Shown: in pieces, positions 7,335-15,666 of the stretch
Position numbering within the stretch: position 1 is the first letter of the stretch
Layout: each line of letters opens with the position of its first letter
Origin: Gryganskiella cystojenkinii
Lineage: Eukaryota; Mortierellomycota; Mortierellomycetes; Mortierellales; Mortierellaceae
Direction: 5' to 3'
Assembly: GCA_015852425.1 (NCBI GenBank)
Contig: JAAAIG010000728.1
Coordinates: 1 to 15,666 of the forward strand
Length of the DNA stretch: 15,666 bases
Program-made: the position numbers and the translations under genes
The notes under the pieces: model-generated
Seen by the model: the letters and a program-made list of their open reading frames with translations, nothing else
Told to the model about the DNA's origin: nothing
The model's database searches: none

Positions 7335-10300
7335 CTAGGCATCTTGGAGTTCCTGCTTCACAGACGTTCTTCTTCTTGCTGCCTCTGCTGCCTCTGCCGC
7401 TGCTACAGCGGCCAGTGCTCCATCCGTAACACTCTCTTCTTTAATTGTGGCATCTTCAGGAGCAGGTGAAGACGTTGCCGCGGCTGCTGCAACCACGTTC
7501 TGAACGTTGAGTTGTTTCGTGACTCCACCTCCGACTCTACGTCCGGATGCCTTGGCCTTCTGGTAAGCCTCCACGCTTTCCTTCAGAGACGGTTCCTCTT
7601 GTAGGACCTCCTTCAGCTGCGGTTTGGGTAAACTGGCCAGGACACTACTACTCGTTGGTTGCATAATCTTGGCACATCGGATAAAGCCCTTCCAGAGTAC
7701 AGGACGGGTCCAGACTTTTTTAGTGACCAGACGGGCCAAGATCATCGAGTTGACAAATCCGACCAGATTCTTGTACAACGTAATGGCATGGATAACCGTG
7801 CGCATAAACAAAGAAGGAATCTGAGGTTGGTCCAAGAGCTGTTGGAGTACGACGGCAATGATCTCGGATTTGAAAATCTCGGGGTGATTGAAGCAAATGT
7901 CGATCGCTATTCGATGCGGAGCATAATATAAATGGGTTATTAGAGGCATTTCACGACTATGGACAGTGCGCGTTCAAGGGAAGAAAGATAAGAGATCATC
8001 AATACCTTCACAGGCTGCTTTCCAGCCGACAGCATCTTCCATGGTATGAAGCTGAATAAGCAATTCCGAAGGCGAGAGAACTAGACCCCTTGATGATTGG
8101 TTTGCAGTTGTGGATGGCGCTTGCAGTACCATCGCTGCAGGCGTACCATTAGCCATGGCAGTGGCGTTACTCTCCCGTCGACCCTGTGCAGCGTGTTGTC
8201 CTGCTGCTGCTCCAGAAACGGCAGCCGTTCCTGTCAAAAGCTTGAGGAACACATCCGTAACGATCTTGCGCTCCCGCTCAGTGTTCTTCAACAAACTGAC
8301 AATGCGAGGTAAGCTGACAAGGACCTCTTCCTTGTTCAATCCACCCATGATCGGGATCAAGAATCGTGCATTCAAATCGTGTTGAACTACAGACGCTTGG
8401 ACTGCCTGTACTAATCCAGGAGAAGGCTTGGCTATTGGCATGCAACCGGTAAAAGGTTAAGTTAGTTGAGATTATTGCCTGGAAGGTAAACCTCATCAAC
8501 ACAAAAAAACACCCAGTGGGACAGAAATCTTACCTCCTTCTGTCAATATGACCACAATTCTCAACACCAACATCTCAGCGCCGATTGGGAAGTTCCTGAT
8601 AAGAGCCAAAAGCTTGGGCGAGTCCGATCTCATGGATTTGATCAAGGGCTGAATCCTTACTCGGATCGCCTTCTGAACAAACGCGTTGTAAGAGTTAAAC
8701 TTGTCAAACATCACCCCCAAAAGCGAATGGTTCTTGGCGCACAGTGAAAAATATAGGTCCAGCAACCGTCCAATGTCCTCGTCCGCGTGAACCATCGCCT
8801 GCTCATAACTCACACTCGACCGCCTAACTGCTGGTGCAGATAACGATGACGGCTCAACAGATTCCTCCTTCATCCCGGTATCGGACAACGGCTCGGCCTT
8901 GACTTCAGTCTTGACATGACGATGAGACGAAGAGGACGATTGCACCCCGTCCATATTCAGGTCCTCGGCGACTTCCAAAGGTCTAGTGCTCGAGTGCACA
9001 GATTGGGAGGAATCGCTAAAGGATTCCCGATCCGGGATTGCATACGCCTTCAAGACCTCCAACTGCGACAATGCAAACTCTTCGACTCTTGGTCCGACAG
9101 TGGGGTGCTCCAAGTACCACTTCTTGGCCGTCACAATCGCCATGGACCGCTGTTGCTTCTCGGGATATGTCGTGTACTTTAAAAGGATCTCCAATGCATG
9201 CTCTCGACTTGGAGGGCGTAGGTTAACAACATCTCGAAGACAAGAAATGCCCAGTTGCGCGCGAACGGGATCGTCGCAGTACCTTTGGATCACATCCACA
9301 GCTCCACCTGGCAACTCGGGCACTTCCAGCAGAAACCTTGTCAAGCCTCGGTCCTTCGCATCCAGTTGTTGCACGCCGGAAGTGACACCATCCAAAATTT
9401 TGTACAGGCACCACAGGTATTGAGGCTGACGATCTGAGTCTTCTCCTTGGCGACGAGCCAGGCCGTCATAGTACCACTCCTCATGCAACCATGTCAGGGC
9501 CAACTCTCGTCGCTGCTTGAAATCTTGACAGATATAGTCGACCATCTGTTGCTTCATCTTGGGTTCAGAGCTACTGCCGGTTGAATCCGCATCGGTCGGG
9601 AATGCCCTCGTAAGCAAACGTGCAACGATCGTCATCCAGTCAGCCTTGGTTACAACCTTGGTAGTATGGTCCTCAGTGCCATCGAAAGGCACCATAGCTC
9701 CTTCTGATGCACTATCATGCGCATGAGCGGCAGCCTCCAACATTTTGCGTCCAGTAACTCCTGGAACGGAGACCAAGCTCTCAGAATCGAGAATTCGTTC
9801 AAACGTGGCTCTCAACAGCTGTCTCTTTGCTTCTTGGTCGGGATCAACAGTTTGTGTAACCGGCTCGAAAATCTTGATGTCCAAGGTTTCCTCCTTCAGC
9901 TTTTGTTGTGTGGCTTCCTCTTTGACTTCTTCCTTCATATGTTCTCCGTGCTGATCCGGGCTCGTCTCCTTCTTTGCCGTTGTAGGGGCGATGACGACTG
10001 AGTCAGATTTCACGACAACGGGTCGGCTTGGGAGTCGCAACGTTTCCCGTTTTGGTGCCATAGCAACAGCCTCGGTACGAACGCCTTGGTCGATATTAGG
10101 AAGTTGCAGACCCGCGAGATTGGGTTCCTTTTTGACCTCTTGTTTGAGAGGTAGGCTTCCTGTTGCGGACAATGGTGGTCCTCCTGGCATTGGCATATGT
10201 CCTGGAGGAAGCATATGGGGTGGTGGAGGAGGCATGAAGCCTGGGGGCATCATTCCTGGTAACAGTGGGGGTGGACCGAGTTGGCGCAGCAGTCCAGGAG

Positions 10301-12252
10301 GCGGTGGACCAACTCCAGGTGGTGGGATTGGTAATGGTCCAGGTTTGAGAGGCATAATAGGTAACGTTGACTGGAAATAGAATCATAAGAAACGAAAAAT
10401 TGTCAGGATAAGAGCAGACGCGAGATCAAACAAAACTTAGTGGGAAATCAGAAAGCAATAATCATACCAAGAAGGAATGGAAGAGATGAGGAACAGGGTT
10501 CGCAGCAAGAGTCTCGAAAATAATGTCGACAACATGATGGACGGGTAATTGGGTAATATTGATTTGTCCAAGAAGCGTCTGTCCGAATCCGGGAGGGATG
10601 CTGGGTGGCTGTGCTTGCGCTGTAGGTGCAGGCGTTTGTGGAGGTGTCTGAACATCGATTTCGGCCTTTACACGCTTCATGTCGATATCATCATCTCCGT
10701 TGTTGGCTCTGGCTCTCTTTCCTGCTCTCTTCGAATCCTCGTCTTTTTCGGGATGCAACAGCTGTTGCTGTTGGGATCGGCTAAGTGCGCCTCCAGTGAA
10801 TTTGATCCCATAGTTGGCAAGAATATCGACCAAGGCTTCCGATTGTGGGGGCTGTAAGTGAAGTCTATGATGGACAGTAGAGGTGTTAGGAACCGATGAC
10901 CTAAAAAATTCCTGGTCGCTTAGGGATAGTGATTCTTTACCTTGCAAGAGAAAGAAGCTGAATCCTGATGCTCTTGTCAATGAACTTTGTATGTAGCGGC
11001 GTGAGGTGCGGCGGTGTAGACTTTGTGAAGGCGGACCATTTTGAGAGAATAAAGGGTATGAGTTGTGGTCTCGCGCGCTGCAACACACTGGTCTGATTGA
11101 TGATGGCTGTGACGGTAGTTGATGATCTGCATATTCAGGGGATAAAAAAGAATGCCATCAATGATCAATTGCTGTTGCAAAATATATGAAGGGGACGACC
11201 AAGAATCCTGATCTCAAGACACTTACACCATCGGTCTGTGTGGAACAGCCAACACTTCTCCAAGAAATCGATCCGCCTCTTGATGCAGCATATCCCGATT
11301 CAGGAAGGGATGGTTTGGTGGTATCTTGTCTAGTGAAGCGCCCTACAAAGTTGATATGTACAACAAAGTCATATTGGTAAGTACTTTTCCTGGCTCATAC
11401 GATATCGAAAAATGAAAATTAAGGTATAAAGAGCCAAAGACATACTTCGCTATCCCGTGGCGTCGAGTTTGCTTGGGTGATGGTCTGAGTCTGAATGACG
11501 GTCTGCATGTACTTGCAAACGGACACCAGAATTCCTTCATTCGGGCTGCCGAAGTTTTGCCCAAGTACAAGTTGCTTGATCCTGACCGCATATTCGTTCC
11601 AAAGTTGAACGTGTTGGTCCGTTTCCTGGCAGCTGAGAGGTATGCGAGGTGATAACAGTTTAGTCATTATGGGTGCCGCTTCTACAATGGGGTTCATAAA
11701 AACAGATATTCTCTCCTCTGTCCTGATTGATCCACGTACCAGATCCGGAATACAACAGGATAAATCGAAGCGCAAACTTGGATGGCGCGTTTAACAACAG
11801 TTCCCGAGCTGCTTCTGAGAAGGATGGCCAATGGCTCTGCTGCATTCAAAAGAACTATTTTTGAGCAAAACGATGGATCCAAGCAAAACGGTGAGTATCT
11901 TGATACTTGTCTCGTCATAACGCCATGACTAGTGCTCCCTTTGTTCATAGACATTTGAATAATAATAATTATCCGTACCTTGTCGAAGTTCTGGTGAGAA
12001 GGTAGCGATTTGATCCGAGAGCACGCAATCCTGAACGTATCCTAGCCACCATAATGATGCGACTTCTTTTGCATCGGGTCGAGTTTGATCACGCAGCAGA
12101 CCCAAGCCAGCCTCGAATTGTTCAAGAGTCGGCTCTTGTTTCCAGTCACGCGAAAAGGCTGTGAGGTGATCCGACAGTTCTTGTGCGGTGGTAGCGAGGG
12201 TGGCTCGGTTCAGATGTGCCTGAAGGGTCAACTGGATGTCATGGGCAGCCAT
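7335..12252 (-). CDS. SYMPK/PTA1: Symplekin/Pta1, pre-mRNA cleavage and polyadenylation scaffold
   Basis: Nine minus-strand exons: 12252-11979, 11854-11740, 11632-11446, 11342-11227, 11126-10941, 10864-10468, 10370-8534, 8431-8006 and 7906-7335. Introns are 76-124 bp, GT-AG, and all phases agree, giving 1369 aa. Symplekin scaffolds the 3'-end processing complex in the nucleus and joins the polymerase and cleavage modules. The HEAT-like N-terminal part shows SSGTVVKRAIQVCASIYPVV, PPNHPFLNRD and TAIINQTSVLQRARPQLIPF, which match Pta1 and symplekin in order and spacing. A basic nuclear-localisation-like segment spans about 338-358. A Pro/Gly/Met-rich stretch covers about 431-498. The C-terminal symplekin domain (about 1040-1270) includes LNARFLIPIMGGLNKEEV and MRTVIHAITLYKNLVGFV. 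The Pro-rich insert and many psi-K-x-E motifs are unusual. Exon 1 to 2 is the least certain join, though the spacing equals yeast Pta1. Confidence 0.92.
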
Positions 12253-12540
12253 CGCAGGGGGGCGGGGTCAATTTGAATTTGGTAAGCCCTGTGAGAATTT
12301 CCTTTGAAATGTCGGACGGGAGGTCGCTTTTATCTGGTTCCTGCCTTGTTTCTCAGAGTTCTCGCAAGCAGTCTCGCCGGTTGTCGATGGATGAAGAAAA
12401 TGAAGGTCAGAGAAGGAGGAGCAGCACTACAAAATGGACGCTTTGCAAGGACATTTTGATCAGCCCCAGCGACCGTTCGTTCACTTCGCGCTGTTGCTCA
12501 TACGATGATGATATTTCTGTGACGATATCTTTCAATTAGT

Positions 12541-12546
12541 CACGTG
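12541..12546. promoter_or_regulatory. CACGTG E-box
   Basis: A perfect palindromic CACGTG with flanking GT (GTCACGTG) matches the Cbf1/USF-type bHLH site. It lies 289 bp from the symplekin start and 379 bp from the PHF5A start, so it could serve both. Binding is inferred. Confidence 0.4.
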
Positions 12547-12716
12547 CAGTTGGTTCTCTACATTTATTCTACCATTTCCCATTCTACCACGCCTTCGCCT
12601 TTGCTTCTTCTCATTATCACAACCGACTTCGCATTACTCCTTGGACCGGATTACCATTACAGAGGACACGAACAAGAACCAAGACTCGTCCACGATACTA
12701 CATACAGTACGTGTCA

Positions 12717-12922
12717 GGATATCACTCACATACTGGTTGACGGGATTAACATGAATGTGGAGAAAGAGAGCGAGGGATCTGCTCGATGCACAGAACTCAG
12801 GAATCTACATTGTTGAGCCTACCAGGACTTGCTTTCGTTACTGTCGCCATTTACGACACAAACTACTCAACTCTTACATGTTTTCTAATGACTTTGCTTC
12901 TGGTTTGTTCGAATTTTTATAG
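12717..12922 (+). other. Probable 5' UTR intron of PHF5A
   Basis: A pyrimidine-rich acceptor ending TTTTTATAG occurs at 12922, two bases before the PHF5A ATG at 12925. A good donor, GTACGT, is present at 12717, which would give a 206-bp intron wholly inside the leader. The acceptor is well supported by its form. The donor choice is a guess, as other GT sites exist. Confidence 0.4.
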
Positions 12923-12924
12923 AT

Positions 12925-13676
12925 ATGTCAAAACATCACCCAGATCTTATCATGTGCAGAAAGCAGCCAGGCATTGGTAGGAACCCTCTCTCAAACTGTG
13001 GGAGCATGGACTTCACGCAGCATCTCAAGACCCTCAATACAGTGGACAGCTTCGATGCATGACGAAAGAGACTCACAACAATATTTGACTCTGTTTATTC
13101 TTTGACTGTGTTGCTCCTATTTAGCTATCGGTCGTGTCTGCGAGAAAGACGACGGAAAGTGTGTCATCTGCGATTCGTAAGTTTGGAAAGGAGCTCTACT
13201 TGAGACGCTGTCGCTGTCATTGCTGAGGAACCCTTGAAGGTTCTCGAAAAGAAGACACTCAAGTTGATGGCAAATCAAATCCTGCGCTCCTCACTGACTT
13301 ACTTCTGCCTCCACTTCTTTTGACATTACTTTTCAAAAATAGATATGTTCGTCCAGTGACATTGGTTCGAATCTGTGATGAGTGCAACTATGGATCGTTC
13401 CAGGGACGTTGCGTGATTTGTGGAGCTCCAGGAGTCAGTGATGCTTACTACTGCGCTAACTGCACGAGAGCTGAGAAGGATGTATGAGTTTTTCTTATCT
13501 AATGCGTGATTCAACTGCTTTATGTATACCCGCTTCCTGATTGTTCGAGCCACAGCTAACACATACTACTTTGGACACCCTTATAGAGAGACGGATGCCC
13601 AAAGATTGTCAACCTTGGATCATCAAAGACGGATCTCTTTTATGAGAGAAAGAAGTTTGGATTCAAAAAGAGGTAG
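12925..13676 (+). CDS. PHF5A: PHF5A/Rds3/Ini1, SF3b zinc-knot splicing subunit
   Basis: Four coding exons: 12925-12976, 13125-13176, 13343-13481 and 13587-13676. Introns are 148, 166 and 105 bp with consistent phases, giving 110 aa, the same length as human PHF5A. The protein is a small trefoil-knot zinc protein of the SF3b part of U2 snRNP; with SF3B1 it forms the pocket for the branch-site adenosine. Near-identical blocks include [40 protein letters not shown] and [20 protein letters not shown]. Tyr36 and Arg38, at the branch-site and pladienolide pocket, are kept. Cys11, 23, 30, 33, 46, 49, 58, 61, 72, 75 and 85 are present. The cysteine normally at 26 is Asp (CEKDDGKC), which changes one C-x2-C zinc pair. 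It is divergently transcribed from symplekin. Confidence 0.96.
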
Positions 13677-14538
13677 TTTTAAACTTTTTTTAGGGGAGAA
13701 TTTGACCGGAGCAGTCTATGCTTCTTCGCGACCCACGTGTAAAATTAAAAACTAGCATTTTTTTTCCGAGGACCTCAGTCTGGGCGAAAGGGACTGGGCT
13801 TCTATTTCTCTTCCAATTGTGGAGTTCGACTATCGCAGAAATACGCTTTATGGAATCGATTTCGTGCCGTACAGAATCATGTCCGAAAATGGGATCATTT
13901 GCAAGCCCGAGCAAGATCCGTACCATATTGGCGAAGTAGGGTAGTGGTGTATAGAGCTCTCAAATATGGACCCAAACAAGTCTTTGAACCATATATCGTA
14001 ATCTCGGTCAAAGTTGACGATCTGAACCACAGTGTTGGAAGTGCTGAACCTCCCTGCCTTTTCGTTCTTGACTTAATTCAGGTGAAATATTCACGAGGTG
14101 GAGTGAGATAGATGTGATTCGAACATCTTTTTTCTCCTTCATAGTGACAATCCTAGCACTGACGTGTCTTTTTTGGATGGCGAACAATGAAACTGGTTGT
14201 TATGCAGGAATCAACACCCTCTGATCCATAAAAGGGATGATACTTTACAGTGATCATTGTTCTCTTTGTTTCCTTCTTATGGTGCACTCCTGTGTTTGAT
14301 TCCTGTTAAAAACATTGAATGGGATTTCAAGGATTTCATTGGTGAAGCGGAGTGAGTGTTCTCCTCTGCCAATGATTCCCAAAGGTGCCACAGCCCAGAC
14401 TAGTCCACAACCTGCAAATTATGTAATGTTGCACAAGAGTCCTCATCAGAGACTCAGGGTCCGACGGCGTAAATTTTACAAATGACGACCAAAAGCCCAA
14501 AACTTAAACGCTAAATTTTTGCTGCATGACAAACCACC
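13677..14538 (+). other. Intergenic region with coding-like plus-strand segments
   Basis: No complete gene is supported. A plus-strand frame open from 13756 to a TAG at 13942-13944 has coding-like composition (EDLSLGERDWASISLPIVEF, then DYRRNTLYGIDFVPYRI and ICKPEQDPYHIGEVG) but no early ATG. The PYHIGEV segment loosely resembles the PYYIGRI core of BAH domains. A second short frame ending at about 14355 reads VKNIEWDFKDFIGEAE. These could be exons of an unrecognised gene, or remains of one. The rest, including the PHF5A 3' UTR, shows nothing I can name. Confidence 0.3.
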
Positions 14539-14546
14539 TTTAAATA
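14539..14546 (+). promoter_or_regulatory. TATA-like element of the deiminase gene
   Basis: TTTAAATA lies 160 bp upstream of the ATG and is followed by a long C/T-rich leader. The TTTTTTTCAG at 14681-14690, eight bases before the ATG, could also be the acceptor of a 5' UTR intron. Confidence 0.4.
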
Positions 14547-14698
14547 CAGCACCCTGTTTTTCATTCAGGCCTTTTTTCTACCCCTCATCTTCGATCTTCA
14601 CTTCATCAGAGGTTTTTCTCTTAAAATCATCAGCTCTCTCACTCCCCCATCCCACCCCCCAATACCCAACCCTGCACCGCTTTTTTTCAGTCCGAAAA

Positions 14699-15666
14699 AT
14701 GGGTCAATCTACCAGTCAGCCCTCTTCTGTCGGCTTCCGTTTTGCCGCCGAGTGGGAGCCTCATCAGTCCACCATCATGTCCTGGCCCACAGGCTGGGAG
14801 AGTCTCAACTCCAAGGTTCAATCCGACATTGCGCGCATTGCCCAGGCAATTTCCCAGTTTGAGTATGTCGAGGTCATGGTTCCACCCAACAATGTCAACG
14901 AGGCCAAGATGGCCCTGGGTGATGGTATTGGTATCATCCCCATGAAAGTCGACGATCTCTGGGCCCGTGATACTGCACCTTTATTCGTGACCAACGGCAA
15001 GGAGGTTGCCGGCTGGCAACTGAACTTTAACGGCTGGGGAGGCAAGCAATACCACGAGAACGATGCTCTTGTAGCTCCAACCTTGCTCGACCAATTGGAG
15101 TTGAACGGCTACCGCTCCAAGCTCGTTGTCGAGGGTGGATCGATCGAGACCGACGGTGAGGGTACACTCATGTTGACCGAGAGCAGTATCGTCAATAGCA
15201 ATCGTAACCCTGGCAAGTCCCGCGATCAGATCGAACAGATCCTTAAGTCCGAGTTGAACGCTCAAAAGGTGATCTGGGTTAAGGGCGTCAAAGGTCATGA
15301 TATCACAGATTCCCACATTGACAGTCTTGCCCGTTTCGTCGCCCCCGGTGTTATCGTCGTCAGTCGTCCCTTCCCTGCTCCTGCGAGTGATAAGGAGTCC
15401 CAGGTTTGGATCCAACAGTACAACCAGGCCATGGGTGTCTTTAGAACCTCGACAGATGCAAAGGGACGCAAGCTCCAGATCATTGAACTTCCTGAACCCG
15501 ATCCAGCCAAGGTCCGCCAGATGTCTCCTTCGGATATCCGTCTCTGCAAGCAAATCAAGATCGATTGTGAGGACGGTGGATTGACTAGCTATGTCAACTT
15601 TTATATTGCTAATGGCGGCATTGTCCTTCCTCAGTTTGGAGACAGTGCTGCCGATCGCCAGGCCGT
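14699..15666 (+). CDS. Agmatine deiminase / PAD-family protein, 3' end outside window
   Basis: An uninterrupted frame of 322 codons plus two bases runs off the right edge, so the protein is truncated by the window. The family (guanidino-group modifying, porphyromonas-type PAD / agmatine deiminase) hydrolyses agmatine or a related guanidine to the ureido compound and ammonia. Visible motifs in order are WEPHQSTIMSWP (19-30), DDLWARDTAP (85-94) with the substrate-binding Asp, NFNGWGGK (109-116), EGGSIETDGEGT (145-156), NSNRNPG (166-172) and DITDSHIDSLARF (201-213) with the catalytic His. The catalytic Cys near the C-terminus lies beyond the window, so activity cannot be judged. The protein starts MGQSTS, an N-myristoylation-like MG-x3-S motif. 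No intron is seen in this part, unlike its neighbours. Agmatine versus another guanidine as substrate is undecided. Confidence 0.88.
   Translation, partial: MGQSTSQPSSVGFRFAAEWEPHQSTIMSWPTGWESLNSKVQSDIARIAQAISQFEYVEVMVPPNNVNEAKMALGDGIGIIPMKVDDLWARDTAPLFVTNGKEVAGWQLNFNGWGGKQYHENDALVAPTLLDQLELNGYRSKLVVEGGSIETDGEGTLMLTESSIVNSNRNPGKSRDQIEQILKSELNAQKVIWVKGVKGHDITDSHIDSLARFVAPGVIVVSRPFPAPASDKESQVWIQQYNQAMGVFRTSTDAKGRKLQIIELPEPDPAKVRQMSPSDIRLCKQIKIDCEDGGLTSYVNFYIANGGIVLPQFGDSAADRQA

Larger units (their letters stand above)
12253..12924. promoter_or_regulatory. Divergent promoter between symplekin and PHF5A
   Basis: These 672 bp separate the symplekin ATG (minus) from the PHF5A ATG (plus). A palindromic E-box CACGTG, in the longer form GTCACGTG, lies at 12541-12546. 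It is followed by a pyrimidine-rich stretch (about 12560-12660) that looks like a PHF5A transcription-start zone. I see no strong TATA box on either strand. A plus-strand frame at 12216-12539 overlaps symplekin exon 1 and has no family resemblance, so I do not call it. Confidence 0.55.

Noticed and set aside
9991..10380. Plus-strand Gly-rich frame
   Set aside because: It is the antisense of the symplekin Pro-rich segment.
11855..11978. Extra small exon within symplekin intron 1
   Set aside because: Direct joining of exons 1 and 2 keeps the frame and gives the same spacing as I recall for yeast Pta1, so no extra exon is needed.
12216..12539. Plus-strand 107-aa frame over the symplekin start
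   Set aside because: Overlaps symplekin exon 1 antisense and the divergent promoter; no domain seen.
14981..15553. Minus-strand 190-aa frame
   Set aside because: It is antisense to the conserved deiminase coding sequence and has no family match.

Overview
The window reads as nuclear DNA of a filamentous fungus, most likely an early-diverging lineage such as Mortierellomycota or Mucoromycota. Genes are interrupted by many short GT-AG introns of about 76-166 bp, often with CTAAC or CTGAC branch-point-like motifs. TATA and AATAAA signals sit at plausible places, and the proteins are fungal or general eukaryotic families. The lineage is inferred; no sequence here fixes the species.

The window has two contrasting halves. 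Positions 1 to about 4200 are gene-poor and repeat-rich. They hold a strand-biased cluster of GGACA(A/G) motifs (113-702), a possible retroelement tail (about 1310-1560), purine-rich sequence with 16-bp tandem repeats (2825-2856 and 3208-3272), and a broken plus-strand Mutator-like (MULE) transposase relic (3339-3893). The only intact gene there is a secreted class 3 lipase-like protein (1638-2480, minus). Its nucleophile serine is replaced by aspartate and other active-site motifs are lost.

From about 4440 onward the DNA is compact and mostly conserved. It holds a glutathione S-transferase-like gene (4554-5481, plus, 3 exons), a Dus4-type tRNA-dihydrouridine synthase (5682-7162, plus, 5 exons), symplekin/Pta1 (7335-12252, minus, 9 exons, 1369 aa by my splicing), the SF3b subunit PHF5A/Rds3/Ini1 (12925-13676, plus, 4 coding exons, 110 aa), and the start of an agmatine-deiminase-family gene that runs off the right edge (14699-15666, plus).

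Three neighbours act in RNA metabolism: Dus4 (tRNA modification), symplekin (pre-mRNA 3' end formation) and PHF5A (branch-site recognition in splicing). Dus4 and symplekin converge with 172 bp between stop codons. Symplekin and PHF5A are divergent around a 672-bp interval with a CACGTG E-box. Between PHF5A and the deiminase lies about 1 kb with short coding-like plus-strand segments that may be a decayed gene. No CRISPR array, rRNA or canonical tRNA was seen. I found no multi-gene new system; the strongest oddities are the lipase active-site substitution, a zinc-ligand substitution in PHF5A, and a dense set of SUMO-consensus motifs in symplekin.
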